In this document: positions 1 through 9,613 of the stretch, piece by piece
How positions within the stretch are numbered: the first letter of the stretch is position 1
Layout: every line of letters begins with the position of its first letter
Notes under the pieces: generated by a model
What the model was told of the DNA's origin: nothing
The model's database searches: none
What the model saw: only the letters and a program-made list of their open reading frames with translations
NCBI RefSeq assembly: GCF_030409505.1
Contig: NZ_JAUFPZ010000002.1
Span: 2,239,501-2,303,500, forward strand
Source of the DNA: Zunongwangia endophytica
Lineage (GTDB): Bacteria > Bacteroidota > Bacteroidia > Flavobacteriales > Flavobacteriaceae
Reading direction: 5' to 3'
DNA length: 64,000 bases
Position numbers and translations under genes: made by a program

Positions 1-2
1 TG

Positions 3-515
3 ATTCTTATTTTTCTAACGCTACTCTTTCAATTTAAAAACTTAGGAAAAAGTTTAATTGTACTGAGTACGTTTCCATTGAGTTTACTAGGAGCTTTTAC
101 CGGATTGTTTGTCACCGGAAATCCTTTAGGAATGACCGCTTTTATGGGAATTATAAGTCTCATTGGTATTGTGGTGCGTAACGGAATTATTCTGGTCGAT
201 TATACAGATGAGTTGATTTTAGATCACGGCTATTCTATTAAAGCCGCTGCAATGGCAGCTTCTAAACGTAGAATGCGCCCTATCTTCTTAACTTCTGGAG
301 CTGCCGCCGTTGGGGTAATCCCAATGATAGTAAGCCAATCGCCAATGTGGGCCCCATTAGGAAGTGTACTAGCTTTTGGATTATTATTTTCTATGGTGCT
401 TACGCTCTTTGTAGTGCCGGTATTATATAGTCTTTGTATAAAGCCTAAACAAGATGTGGATAGAAATCAAACTGATGTTAACGATCCTATTCTTTACAAA
501 CCCAAGCATTCTTAA
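3..515 (+). CDS. RND-family efflux transporter, C-terminal part (5' truncated by window edge)
   Basis: The reading frame is open from the first base of the window, so this is the end of a longer gene. The visible ~170 residues are a run of transmembrane helices typical of the C-terminal half of AcrB-type (HAE-1) RND pumps. They include the helix with the conserved GIVVRNGIILVDY stretch, a cytoplasmic loop with basic residues (SKRRMRPIFLT), and two final helices ending in VVPVLYSLCIKPK. RND pumps use the proton gradient to drive drugs or metabolites out through a periplasmic adaptor and an outer-membrane channel. A TolC-like gene follows in the same direction after about 70 bases, so this is the usual pump-channel pairing. 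The substrate cannot be told from this fragment. Confidence 0.9.
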   Translation: MLIFLTLLFQFKNLGKSLIVLSTFPLSLLGAFTGLFVTGNPLGMTAFMGIISLIGIVVRNGIILVDYTDELILDHGYSIKAAAMAASKRRMRPIFLTSGAAAVGVIPMIVSQSPMWAPLGSVLAFGLLFSMVLTLFVVPVLYSLCIKPKQDVDRNQTDVNDPILYKPKHS

Positions 516-584
516 ATAAATCAAGATGAGCAGTATGGATTTAAATTGAAATACTGCTCTATTCTTTAATTGAAAATAAAACAC

Positions 585-1865
585 ATGACTATTTATAAAA
601 TCATAACACGCCTATTTTGTGTTAGTGTTTTTCTGTTGAGTCTGAACAGCACAGCACAGAATATAAAAATAGAGCTCGATGCTGCCAAAAAAATGGCACT
701 ATCTAATAACCGAGAGATTAAACAAGCTAATGAAGAATTAAAAGGAGCTTTTGAAGCTTTATCTTCAGCAAAGGCAGCGAATAAACCCAGTTTAGAAGCA
801 AGTGTTGTAGGCTTATATTTAGGCGAGCCAATGCAAACTATGTTGCCTGAAACTAGTGTTAATGGGAGTTTGGTGTTGAGTGAAGTTCTTTATGCAGGCG
901 GAAAAATCCGTAACAGAAAAAAGCTAGCACAATCTTCTGTACAATTGCAAACCTCACAACAAGAGTTAACGCAGCAAGAGATTCTATTAGAAACCGAAAC
1001 TCAATATTGGAATTTAGTAAGCATTTACGAAAAAGTGAATTTGGCTAAAAAATCGCTCAAACTATTGGATACACTTCATACCGATCTTACCAATAAATAC
1101 AACGCAGGATTTATTAATAAAAATGATGTATTACGTGTAAAGGTGAGACTTAATAATGCCCAAATAACCTTGCAGGAAGCTAAAGATGGTCTAATTGTTT
1201 CTAAATATTCTTTTGCGCAACTCATTGGTTTAAATACAATGGATTTTATTTTGGAAGATGAATTTAACGAGTTAGAAATCATTCCAAAGAATATTGAAGA
1301 TCCTAGTGAATTTGTAAATCAACGTCCTGAAATTAATATGTTAGAAGAATCGGTACAAATTCAAAACATTCAAACCGATTTATTAAAAGCAGATCGTAAG
1401 CCTTCCCTATCTGTTGCTGTAAATGGAATTTATTCCGCAGGGAAACAAATAGATTTTTCTGACGGTTCTGATAGTTTCACCTCAGCCATTGGACTTGTAA
1501 ATTTAAGCATTCCCATTTTTGATTGGGGTGGCCGAAAACATAAAGTAGCTGAGCAACAGGCTGAAGTTAAAGTTCAAAAACTTAAACTTGAAAACACCAA
1601 AGAAGAATTAGGTATCGAAATCAAGAATGCTAGTTTAAGCTTAAATCGTTCTATTTTAGAAGTAAAACTTTCTGAAGAATCTTTAGAACAAGCTCAAGAA
1701 AACTTAAGGTTACTCAAAAATCAATTTGATTCGGGTATAATTACCGGAAAAGATGTGTTGGAAGGACAAGTGCTATGGCAAAAAGCCTATGCTAATCTAA
1801 TTGAAACAAAAGCTACCTTAAAAATTAACGAAGCAAAGTATAAAAAAGCTATTGCAGACTACTAA
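585..1865 (+). CDS. TolC family outer membrane efflux protein
   Basis: A protein of about 426 residues with an N-terminal signal peptide (hydrophobic run ending near STAQ) followed by long amphipathic helices rich in Lys, Glu, Gln and Leu, the pattern of the two OEP repeats of TolC-like channels. A TTG lies five codons upstream at 570, but the ATG at 585 places the signal peptide correctly and is preferred. It would form the trimeric outer-membrane duct for the RND pump encoded just upstream. The mid-protein stretch around VNLSIPIFDWGGRK is a typical TolC beta-barrel strand region. A strong terminator follows about 110 bases downstream, so the pump genes end here. Confidence 0.92.
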   Translation: MTIYKIITRLFCVSVFLLSLNSTAQNIKIELDAAKKMALSNNREIKQANEELKGAFEALSSAKAANKPSLEASVVGLYLGEPMQTMLPETSVNGSLVLSEVLYAGGKIRNRKKLAQSSVQLQTSQQELTQQEILLETETQYWNLVSIYEKVNLAKKSLKLLDTLHTDLTNKYNAGFINKNDVLRVKVRLNNAQITLQEAKDGLIVSKYSFAQLIGLNTMDFILEDEFNELEIIPKNIEDPSEFVNQRPEINMLEESVQIQNIQTDLLKADRKPSLSVAVNGIYSAGKQIDFSDGSDSFTSAIGLVNLSIPIFDWGGRKHKVAEQQAEVKVQKLKLENTKEELGIEIKNASLSLNRSILEVKLSEESLEQAQENLRLLKNQFDSGIITGKDVLEGQVLWQKAYANLIETKATLKINEAKYKKAIADY

Positions 1866-2280
1866 TTGCTCAAACAATCTCTTGCGGAAACCCTGTAATA
1901 AATTAGGAGGAAACAGATTTTGATTTCTATTAGTATAAGAGTCTTTTTATCTCGATTATTGAATAAACATTTTATAAAAAAGCCCTTAAAAACAACGATT
2001 CTCGTTTTTAAGGGCTTTTTAGTTTAGATATAAAATACTGAAATTCAATATTTAAATATTAATAAAGTCCAGCTTGTCTTAATCAAATACTATTCTTTAT
2101 TAGAAGAAATGTAAATAAAACATTTAAATTAGTACAACGATTTCGTTCAAACTAAAGAACTGGAATATAAATGATCTTCAATTGAATAAATTAAAGAGTA
2201 ATTCATGCAGTAGTCTTAAACAGCGAAATAAAAGCGTATCTAAAAATAAGTCAAAAAAAATCAATTAAATTATAACCAAA
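1866..2280. other. Intergenic region, terminator plus AT-rich leader
   Basis: 415 bases with no convincing gene. It holds the intrinsic terminator of the efflux operon at 1977-2020. The rest is very AT-rich and must contain the promoter of the following carboxylesterase, but I see no clear match to the Bacteroidota -33/-7 consensus. Confidence 0.6.
1977..2020 (+). terminator. Intrinsic terminator after the efflux operon
   Basis: A 17-base arm (AAAAAGCCCTTAAAAAC) is followed by an 11-base loop and its exact reverse complement, ending in a run of five T. The arms are A/T-flanked, so it could act on both strands. The only gene reading into it is the tolC-like gene on +. Confidence 0.9.
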
Positions 2281-3843
2281 ATGAATTATTTTCTCAGCAT
2301 AGTTTTCTGCATCTTATGCTTTACTACAAAGGTCTATTCTCAAGACACTGCAATGTCTCAGGTATCGGTAGAGCAAGGAATCTTAAAAGGCAAAATTGAA
2401 AAAGATTTGGCGGTTTTTAAAGGTGTTCCTTTTGCAGCGCCACCTTTGGGAGATTTAAGGTGGAAAGCTCCACAACCTGCTGCACATTGGGAGGGAGTTA
2501 AAAACGTAACAGAATTCGCTCCGTCTCCGTATCAACCTGGTAATCCGCCAGCAGGAAAAAGCGAAGACTGTCTGTACCTAAACGTTTGGACCCCTGCTAA
2601 AAATAAACAAGAAAAATTACCGGTAATGGTTTGGATTTACGGCGGTGGATTCAGTTTTGGATCAACAGCAGAACCAGTTTGTACTGGTGAAAATCTTGCT
2701 CAAAAAGATGTGGTGGTCGTTAGCATTGCTTATCGTGTAGGCCAACTGGGCTTTATGGCACACCCTGAATTAAGTGCTGAAAACCCAAATGGAGTTTCTG
2801 GTAATTACGGATTGCTCGATCAAATTGCAGGACTACAATGGGTACAAAAAAATATTGAAGCATTTGGTGGTGATCCCGATCAGGTGACTATTTTTGGTGA
2901 ATCTGCTGGAGGTATTTCAGTAAGCATGCTATGTGCATCTCCATTGGCTAAAGGCTTATTTCACGGAGCTATATCGCAGAGTGGCGGTTCCTTTGGCCCA
3001 ACCCGACCGGTTACGTATCCTGGAGAAAATATGAAAACTCTTGAACAAGCAGAAAATGCAGGGAAAAGTTACGCAGAATCTGCCGGAGCAAATTCAGTGG
3101 AGAAAATGCGAAATATGGACGTAGATAAGTTGCCTATGGGAATGGGAATGGGTGGAGCCTGGCCTATCATTGATGGTTATGTTATACCTAAGAATCAATA
3201 TACACTCTACGAGCAAGGTAAATATAATGATATCCCGGTATTAATCGGTTACAATTCTGACGAAGGATTGAGTTTTACCAGAGAGCGCAGTCCGGAGGAA
3301 TTTAAGACAAATGCTGAAAAACGCTATGGTAAATATGCAGACACACTATTGGCTGCTTACCCATTAGGAACAAATAAAATAACCAGAAGCGCAAGAAATT
3401 TAAACCGAGATGCAGCCTTTGGCTGGCAAACATGGACCTGGGCAAATCTTCAATCTAAAACAGGTGAGTCTCCTGTCTATTTGTATTATTTTGATCAACA
3501 TCAGGATTTCCAAGAAGATTCCCCCCAGTATGATCATGGTTCTCCACATGGTCAAGATATTGTGTATGTTTTTGAAACTTTAGACAAACAACGACCTGAG
3601 ATCACATCAGAAGATATTGACCTTGCTGAGACAATGAGCACTTATTGGACTAACTTTGCGAAATACGGAAACCCTAATGGAGATTCAGTTCCAAAGTGGC
3701 CGATATTTGGCTCAACCGATTCTGAAGTTATGTACTTAACTTCAAATCCACACACGGGACCTGTACCAGATAAAGAAGCATTACTTGTTTTGGATGACTA
3801 CTTCAAATGGAGACTATCTCCTGAAGGAAAAATTACTGAATAA
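2281..3843 (+). CDS. Type-B carboxylesterase (alpha/beta hydrolase), exported
   Basis: A 520-residue secreted protein with a signal peptide ending near VYSQ. Family marks are all present: EDCLYLNVW, the oxyanion-hole loop YGGGF, nucleophile elbow GESAGG with Ser208, the probable acid Glu328 in NSDEG, and His423 in SPHGQD. Type-B carboxylesterases hydrolyse carboxylic esters; in polysaccharide loci they are often placed with glycosidases and may remove acyl or aryl ester groups. It faces a minus-strand series of two GH3 enzymes, another esterase-like hydrolase, a TonB-dependent barrel and a sulfatase, with which it shares a bidirectional terminator. A role in de-esterifying a decorated glycan is inference; the substrate is unknown. 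Confidence 0.92.
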   Translation: MNYFLSIVFCILCFTTKVYSQDTAMSQVSVEQGILKGKIEKDLAVFKGVPFAAPPLGDLRWKAPQPAAHWEGVKNVTEFAPSPYQPGNPPAGKSEDCLYLNVWTPAKNKQEKLPVMVWIYGGGFSFGSTAEPVCTGENLAQKDVVVVSIAYRVGQLGFMAHPELSAENPNGVSGNYGLLDQIAGLQWVQKNIEAFGGDPDQVTIFGESAGGISVSMLCASPLAKGLFHGAISQSGGSFGPTRPVTYPGENMKTLEQAENAGKSYAESAGANSVEKMRNMDVDKLPMGMGMGGAWPIIDGYVIPKNQYTLYEQGKYNDIPVLIGYNSDEGLSFTRERSPEEFKTNAEKRYGKYADTLLAAYPLGTNKITRSARNLNRDAAFGWQTWTWANLQSKTGESPVYLYYFDQHQDFQEDSPQYDHGSPHGQDIVYVFETLDKQRPEITSEDIDLAETMSTYWTNFAKYGNPNGDSVPKWPIFGSTDSEVMYLTSNPHTGPVPDKEALLVLDDYFKWRLSPEGKITE

Positions 3844-3940
3844 AATAACTTGGCACGTACTAAAGACAGCAATAGAAACAGCTTCTTAATTCAAATCAGG
3901 CCACACAAATCTATTCAGATTAATAAATCTTATAAAAACA

Positions 3941-3969
3941 AAAAGCCCTATCAAATGATAAGGCTTTTT
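3941..3969. terminator. Bidirectional intrinsic terminator between convergent genes
   Basis: Stem AAAAGCC-C-TATCA / TGATA-A-GGCTTTT with one internal mismatch and a two-base loop. T runs lie on the 3' side for both strands, so it can end the carboxylesterase (+) and the GH3 gene (-). Confidence 0.85.
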
Positions 3970-3991
3970 TGTAATGACTTTATTTAAAGAA

Positions 3992-6343
3992 TTAATTCTT
4001 CAACGTTTCCATTTCTGTATCAAGATCGAAAGCGTTGTTTACTTTCTCTACAGTAATGTCTTTAGCTAAAGTGAACTCTTTATTCAATTTAATGTCTAAA
4101 GAAGAAGCTCCAACTTTTAAGTTGTAGGTTCCTTTTTCAGCGATCCAAGCACTTTTAGCATCTACGAAAGAAGCTAAATCTTTTGCTTTAATCGTAAACT
4201 TCAACTTCTGAGATTTTCCTGGTTTTAAAAGTTTAGTTTTTCCGAAAGCACGTAATTCTTCAGCAGGTTTATCTACCATTTTTGCTGGAGCAGAAACGTA
4301 AACCTCTACTACTTCTTTACCCGCTACTTTTCCGGTATTTTTTACTTTTACAGAAACTTCAAGCTCATCTTCAAAATTAGTTTCGCTTAATTTTAAGTCT
4401 GAATATTCAAAAGAAGTATATGATTCTCCAAATCCAAACTCGTAAGATGGTTTCACATTAAATGTATTGAAGTAACGGTATCCTACGTAGATTCCTTCTT
4501 CGTAAAATACTTCTTTAGGATTGTTTGCAGGAACTCCCGGGAAGTTAGCCGCAGAAGGTTCGTTGTTATAATCCATTGGGAAGGTCATTGTTAATTTTCC
4601 TGAAGGGTTTTTAGCTCCAGAGAATACATCTGCAACAGAGTTTCCTCCTTCTTGACCGGCTTGCCAAGCTAGTAAAACAGCATCTACTTTATCTTTCCAG
4701 CTCGCAGTTTCAATCACACCACCAATGTTTAAAATAACGATCACTTTTTTTCCTTCGGCGTGAAAAGCATCACTTACCGTATTGATCATTTTAATTTCAT
4801 CTTGACCTAAATAGAAATCATTATCTATTTTTCTATCGTGTTGTTCACCAGCGTTTCTACCAATAGTAATTACAGCAACTTCAGAAGATGCAGCTTTTTC
4901 AGCTACCATATCTTTTGCTAAAGGCATTTCAGGAAGACGTTGTACAGAGGCTAATATACCACCTTCTTCTTGACGACGCTTCATTTCTTTTGCTGTCGCT
5001 TCTTTTACATAAGGAACGTAAGCATTTTGAAGATCTTCATCAATGGTGTAACCTGTATTAGCTAAGCCTTCGATTAAAGAAACGGTATACGCTTCATTTA
5101 CATCTCCACTACCAGTACCACCAGCAATAAAATCATAAGAGGTATCTCCAAAAACAGCAACAGTACCTTTTTTATTAGTAAAAGGTAATGCGTTTTCGTC
5201 GTTTTTCAATAATACCATACCTTCTGTTGCAGCATTACGAGTCACCTCGGCGTGCGCTTTTAAGTCTGGTTTATCACTGTATTTGTATTTAGCTACCGTA
5301 GGTGTTTTTAAAATATAATTTAAGATATTACGTAAGTTTCTATCAATAGCTGCTTCGTCTACCTTACCTTCTTTAATCGCTTTAACTAAAGCTTCTTTTT
5401 GGTTTTTAGTACCCGGCATTAATAAATCGTTACCAGCTTCCATCTGAGCAACAACATCACTAACGCTTCCTTCTGCTGTGATCGAACCAAAACCTGGATA
5501 ACCACCAAACCAGTCTGTCATTACTAATCCTTTGTAACCCCACTCATCTCTTAAAACTTTGGTTAGTAAATCTTCATTAGCTGAAGCATACACCCCGTTA
5601 ATTTTATTATAAGCAGTCATAATCGTCCACGGATTCGATTCTTTTACCGTAATCTCAAAACCACGTAAATAAATTTCGCGCATTGCACGTTCTGAAATAT
5701 GTGCATTAACCGATAAACGATTAGTTTCTTGATTATTAGCAGCAAAGTGCTTAATTGACGTACCTACATCGTGAGATTGAATTCCTTTTACGTAAGCTGA
5801 AGCAATTTTACCAGCTACTAAAGGATCTTCAGAATAATATTCAAAATTTCTTCCGTTTAACGGATTTCTATGAATATTTAAAGCTGGAGCTAACAAAACA
5901 TCTACTCCGTATTCTTTTACTTCTTCACCCATCGCTTTACCCACTTCTTCGATCAACTCGGTATTCCAAGAAGAAGCTAAGGCAGTTCCTACAGGAAATG
6001 CAGTCGCATAATAGGTATTTGGATTATTTTCTCGCTTTGGCTGAATTCTTAATCCCGCAGGACCATCAGCAAAAACAGTTTTAGGAATCCCCAAACGGTT
6101 TACTTCTTCGTTTCCTCCGGCTTGACCTAAAACGCGTACGTTTGGCTCTCCTTCTAAAGGAACTAAACCTGCATAACCAGGCATCCCGGGACCTACTAAC
6201 AATTCTGCTTTCTCTTCTGGCGTCATTGCATTGATGACTTCATCTACAGAAGCTTTTCCTAATTGTGGTGCTTTTTGTGCATTCGCAAATTGAAAAGTTC
6301 CTAAAGCTATAAAAGCTAAAACTTTTAAATTTTTCATTTTCAT
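3992..6343 (-). CDS. Glycoside hydrolase family 3 beta-glycosidase
   Basis: A 783-residue secreted GH3 enzyme with a signal peptide (cleavage after FANA). The N-terminal barrel carries DGPAGLR, the KHFAANNQE substrate-binding motif and the nucleophile loop GLVMTDWFGG with Asp277. It is followed by the alpha/beta sandwich (from about residue 370) and a C-terminal fibronectin-III-like domain beginning near the GFGESYTSFEYS motif. GH3 enzymes remove terminal beta-glucose, xylose or related sugars from oligosaccharides by a retaining mechanism. The specificity is not readable from the sequence. It is the last gene of a minus-strand run, 6 bases after the esterase-like gene, and ends at a terminator. 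Confidence 0.95.
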   Translation of the reverse strand: MKMKNLKVLAFIALGTFQFANAQKAPQLGKASVDEVINAMTPEEKAELLVGPGMPGYAGLVPLEGEPNVRVLGQAGGNEEVNRLGIPKTVFADGPAGLRIQPKRENNPNTYYATAFPVGTALASSWNTELIEEVGKAMGEEVKEYGVDVLLAPALNIHRNPLNGRNFEYYSEDPLVAGKIASAYVKGIQSHDVGTSIKHFAANNQETNRLSVNAHISERAMREIYLRGFEITVKESNPWTIMTAYNKINGVYASANEDLLTKVLRDEWGYKGLVMTDWFGGYPGFGSITAEGSVSDVVAQMEAGNDLLMPGTKNQKEALVKAIKEGKVDEAAIDRNLRNILNYILKTPTVAKYKYSDKPDLKAHAEVTRNAATEGMVLLKNDENALPFTNKKGTVAVFGDTSYDFIAGGTGSGDVNEAYTVSLIEGLANTGYTIDEDLQNAYVPYVKEATAKEMKRRQEEGGILASVQRLPEMPLAKDMVAEKAASSEVAVITIGRNAGEQHDRKIDNDFYLGQDEIKMINTVSDAFHAEGKKVIVILNIGGVIETASWKDKVDAVLLAWQAGQEGGNSVADVFSGAKNPSGKLTMTFPMDYNNEPSAANFPGVPANNPKEVFYEEGIYVGYRYFNTFNVKPSYEFGFGESYTSFEYSDLKLSETNFEDELEVSVKVKNTGKVAGKEVVEVYVSAPAKMVDKPAEELRAFGKTKLLKPGKSQKLKFTIKAKDLASFVDAKSAWIAEKGTYNLKVGASSLDIKLNKEFTLAKDITVEKVNNAFDLDTEMETLKN

Positions 6344-6349
6344 ATTCTA

Positions 6350-7240
6350 TTATTTATTGAGGTATTTATATTGAGTTAACCAGTCTTCAAATCTCTTGTA
6401 CCAAGAGTCTACCGGTAAATTTTGAGTTTTCATTCCAAAGCCGTGACCACCTTTTGCATACATATGTAGTTCTACCTGATATTCGGCTTGAAGCCATTTG
6501 TTATATAATGCTATGCTTTTTGGAGCCAATTTTAATTGATCGTCACTTGCTGCGGCGATAAATAAAGGAAGCTCATTTTGTGGAATTTCAGCATTCATTA
6601 AATCATCTGTTGGTCCTCCGTAAAGTGAAGCTGCAAAATTTGGTAAATTTTCAGCTTCATGATTATTAAGTACACTTTCTAAAATAACTGTTGCTCCAGC
6701 TGAAAAACCAATAACACCAACTTTATCGGTATTGATCCCAAACTTATCAGCGTTATTTCTTACATATTGGATAGCTGCTTTACAATCGTTACCCGCCATC
6801 TTTTGTACACGCTCACTACGCTTGTAATGGGCATCACGATCTTGTAAATTATTGATAAGTTCTTTCGCCGGATTATCGGTTTTAGAATGAATCAATCTGT
6901 ATTTTAAGACAAAAGCAGTCACTCCTTTTGATGCTAATTCTTTAGCTACTTCAATCCCTTCTCGGTTAATAGATAAGGTTTGAAACCCCCCACCCGGAGC
7001 AATAATTATGGAGGTTCCATTAGGGTTTTCAGGTTTAAAAACCAATAAAGAAGGATCGGTAACATTGTACACCACTTCAGTCTCAAAAATTTTAGAATAC
7101 TGTTGTGCTTCTTTCCAGTTCCAATCTTCAGATCCCGGTGCTTTTCCTTCGTAAAGTTTTACTACCTGGTCTTGGGCTGTCATTTGAAAAACAGCTAACA
7201 GTAGTACAACTGAAGTGATTATTTTTGAGAATTTTTTCAT
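6350..7240 (-). CDS. Exported alpha/beta hydrolase, acetyl-esterase-like
   Basis: A 296-residue secreted protein with a signal peptide to about residue 22. It has an oxyanion loop PGGGF (82-86), a nucleophile elbow GFSAG with Ser180, candidate acid Asp233/Asp234 in ASDDQ, and His266 in GGHGF. This layout resembles the BD-FAE/acetyl-xylan-esterase-like hydrolases found beside glycosidases in Bacteroidota. It lies between two GH3 genes with 1-base and 6-base gaps, so the three are almost certainly co-transcribed. A sensible role is removing acyl groups from oligosaccharides before the GH3 enzymes act, but that is inferred from context only. Confidence 0.9.
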   Translation of the reverse strand: MKKFSKIITSVVLLLAVFQMTAQDQVVKLYEGKAPGSEDWNWKEAQQYSKIFETEVVYNVTDPSLLVFKPENPNGTSIIIAPGGGFQTLSINREGIEVAKELASKGVTAFVLKYRLIHSKTDNPAKELINNLQDRDAHYKRSERVQKMAGNDCKAAIQYVRNNADKFGINTDKVGVIGFSAGATVILESVLNNHEAENLPNFAASLYGGPTDDLMNAEIPQNELPLFIAAASDDQLKLAPKSIALYNKWLQAEYQVELHMYAKGGHGFGMKTQNLPVDSWYKRFEDWLTQYKYLNK

Positions 7241-7241
7241 T

Positions 7242-9551
7242 TTATTTTTTAAATTTTAAAGTTCTTTCATCTTTAATTACACCATCCCAGTCTAAACCAT
7301 AACCGAAATCGTATGTATTTCCTTCTGAATCTTTATACGGAATCATATCGAAAGGAACATCTTCTTTTTGTGCCTCTACCGTTTCCATATTGGCCGGCAT
7401 TTGCAAAGGCAATAATCCTGAGGGTTCCTCTTTACCTGAAACAATATCCATCACCGCTTGCGTTGAAATTCCAAAGCTGAGTACAATCCCATCTACCTTA
7501 CTTTCAAACTCACTAAAGATCATCGGTTTGTTCGCCGTTACAGAAACAATTACCGGTTTATCTCCCATCAACATTTTAGTATCTTCAATAGTTCTTAAAT
7601 CCATAATGTTAGAAGAAGTTGAGGTTTTTCCTTTGTAAGAGCGATCTTTAATTTCAGGATCTATTACCGGATCTCCAGCTGCAATACTATGTTCTCTTGC
7701 GGTAGTTGCGGTATAGGTTTCATACTGAAGTGAAATAGGTACATACCCATTACCTCCTTCTTTACGATCTACTTCGCTATACCCCGCTTCTTTAGTTTGT
7801 GGATTTTTCACAAAAACCAAGGCGAAATCTCCCTCTTTTGGATTATCGGTTACGTTATAATAATTCTTTATTAATTCTATATCTACCGGATAATCTAGTT
7901 TTGCGGGTGTTGGATTCCCCCACCAGTCGGTAGTTACCGGCGTATAAATTTTAGGAATATAAACGCTTTGCTTTTCTTTAACCGGCAATACCTGATTCTT
8001 ATTTTTCAGCATTACTACAGATTTTACCTGAGCATCATATCCTGCCTGCATAAACTCTGAATTACCTACAATAGCTTTGGTTTCTTCAACATCTAAATAA
8101 GGATTTTCGAATAAACCGGTTCTAAAGATATTTTTGAGTAAACGAACTGCAGAGCGCTCAAAGCGTTTACGCATGTAATCTTCTCCAAATTCTTCAACTC
8201 CCATTTGGTAAGCTTCTAAAACAGGACCTTTTTGGTTGTTTCCACCAAACTGATCTACTCCTGCTTTTAAAACTTTATAGTGACGCTCGGCAACAGAAAG
8301 CTCTTCGGTTCCCCAAGGTTTTCCTGCAAAAGTAGCTGGTGTTGCTCCTTCATCTGAAGTAATTAACCAATCGGTACAAACCACGCCGTCGTAACCATAT
8401 TGATCACGAAGCAATTCAGTAATCATATATTTACTGAATCCGTTACCCACATTTTCATTATAGATATCGTCACGACCAAAACTAATAGTGTAATACGGCA
8501 TTACAGCTGCAGCTTTTTCTGTACCTCCATCTAATTTAAAAGCACCTTCAGTAAAAGGTTTTAAGTGATCTTTGAAGTTATCTCCAGGATAAACCGCAAA
8601 TTTTCCCATTGCCCAGTGTGCATCTCGCCCACCTTCTTCAGGACCACCACCCGGCCAGTGTTTTACCATCGCATTTACACTTTGGTAACCCCAACCATTG
8701 TTGATTTCTGAATCTTTATCTGAAGTTTGAAAACCTTCGATATAGGCTTTTCCCATTGCTTTTACAAGCTCTGGAGATTCACTAAACACATAAGCAATAC
8801 GATACCAACGTGGTTCTGTACCTAAATCTACTTGAGGAGAAAGTGCCGTGGTAATTCCTAAAGCACGGTATTCTTGTGCCGCTATTTCGCCAAATTGTTT
8901 TACCAATTCAGGATCGAAAGTAGCGCCCATTGCCAAACCATCAGGCCATAAAGAAATAGTTCCACCAGCACCCGCATTAAATTCTGAAGTTACGGTAGCA
9001 GTGTTTCTTGGATCTGAACTATTATTTGCCGGAATCCCTAAGCCTAAACCTTCTACGTAAGCTTGTACATTGTTATTCCATTTTGCAGCAACTTCAGGGG
9101 ATTTTACTGCTGTTAAAAGAACGTGACGTAATTCATCGTCTTTTAAAAACTGCTTTTGCTGGTCTGAAATTGCTGAAGCTTTCGCTCCACTTTTAGAAAA
9201 AGGCTTTCCATCGTAAGTCCCTGCTCCAAAACCAACTTCACCTGAAGGAATAGACTGATGCTGACTATATAACATTAATCCTGCAATTTGCTCAACCGTC
9301 ATTTTTGAAGCCAAATCTTTAGCACGCTCTTCTACCGGAAGGCGCCAATCTTCGTAAGCATCCAGCTTTCCGTTTTGGTTCAAATCTTTAAAAGACTCTT
9401 TACCGTCTTTTATAATTTTCACACCAAAATCTTTATGATACTTCAAAACAGTACCCGATTTACTCGTTACTGTTTTGATATCATTTTGTTGTGAAAATCC
9501 CATTTGAATCCCTAGAGCTAAGCTTAGTACTAAACACGTTTTTGTTTTCAT
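7242..9551 (-). CDS. Glycoside hydrolase family 3 exo-beta-glucosidase-like protein
   Basis: About 769 residues with a signal peptide ending near GFSQ. I start at the ATG at 9551; a TTG seven codons upstream would spoil the signal peptide. After the signal there is a short calcium-loop-like stretch (DLNQNGKLDAYEDW), common at the start of this GH3 subgroup. The GH3 barrel follows with KHWPGGGPEEGGRD and nucleophile loop GVVCTDW (Asp394 counted from ATG). The alpha/beta sandwich and a shortened C-terminal end complete it. It lacks the obvious fibronectin-III tail of its GH3 neighbour, so the two are not recent duplicates. It heads the GH3-esterase-GH3 run, directly after an intrinsic hairpin that separates it from the barrel gene. 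Confidence 0.93.
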   Translation of the reverse strand: MKTKTCLVLSLALGIQMGFSQQNDIKTVTSKSGTVLKYHKDFGVKIIKDGKESFKDLNQNGKLDAYEDWRLPVEERAKDLASKMTVEQIAGLMLYSQHQSIPSGEVGFGAGTYDGKPFSKSGAKASAISDQQKQFLKDDELRHVLLTAVKSPEVAAKWNNNVQAYVEGLGLGIPANNSSDPRNTATVTSEFNAGAGGTISLWPDGLAMGATFDPELVKQFGEIAAQEYRALGITTALSPQVDLGTEPRWYRIAYVFSESPELVKAMGKAYIEGFQTSDKDSEINNGWGYQSVNAMVKHWPGGGPEEGGRDAHWAMGKFAVYPGDNFKDHLKPFTEGAFKLDGGTEKAAAVMPYYTISFGRDDIYNENVGNGFSKYMITELLRDQYGYDGVVCTDWLITSDEGATPATFAGKPWGTEELSVAERHYKVLKAGVDQFGGNNQKGPVLEAYQMGVEEFGEDYMRKRFERSAVRLLKNIFRTGLFENPYLDVEETKAIVGNSEFMQAGYDAQVKSVVMLKNKNQVLPVKEKQSVYIPKIYTPVTTDWWGNPTPAKLDYPVDIELIKNYYNVTDNPKEGDFALVFVKNPQTKEAGYSEVDRKEGGNGYVPISLQYETYTATTAREHSIAAGDPVIDPEIKDRSYKGKTSTSSNIMDLRTIEDTKMLMGDKPVIVSVTANKPMIFSEFESKVDGIVLSFGISTQAVMDIVSGKEEPSGLLPLQMPANMETVEAQKEDVPFDMIPYKDSEGNTYDFGYGLDWDGVIKDERTLKFKK

Positions 9552-9570
9552 AGCTTGTAGTATAAAAGTC

Positions 9571-9598
9571 AAAAAGCATTCAGATTTGAATGCTTTTT
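9571..9598 (-). terminator. Intercistronic hairpin/terminator between barrel gene and GH3 gene
   Basis: A perfect 12-base-pair stem (AAAAAGCATTCA with its complement) and a 4-base loop, with T runs on the minus strand. It sits in the 62 bases between the TonB-dependent barrel gene and the GH3 gene. It could stop most transcripts and allow partial read-through. Confidence 0.8.
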
Positions 9599-9613
9599 GC
9601 TAATGTTTATATT

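Noticed and set aside
5755..6084. 109-codon + strand frame inside the GH3 gene
   Set aside because: Lies antisense within a clearly coding gene; no family resemblance and Leu-rich composition from complement of Glu/Lys codons.
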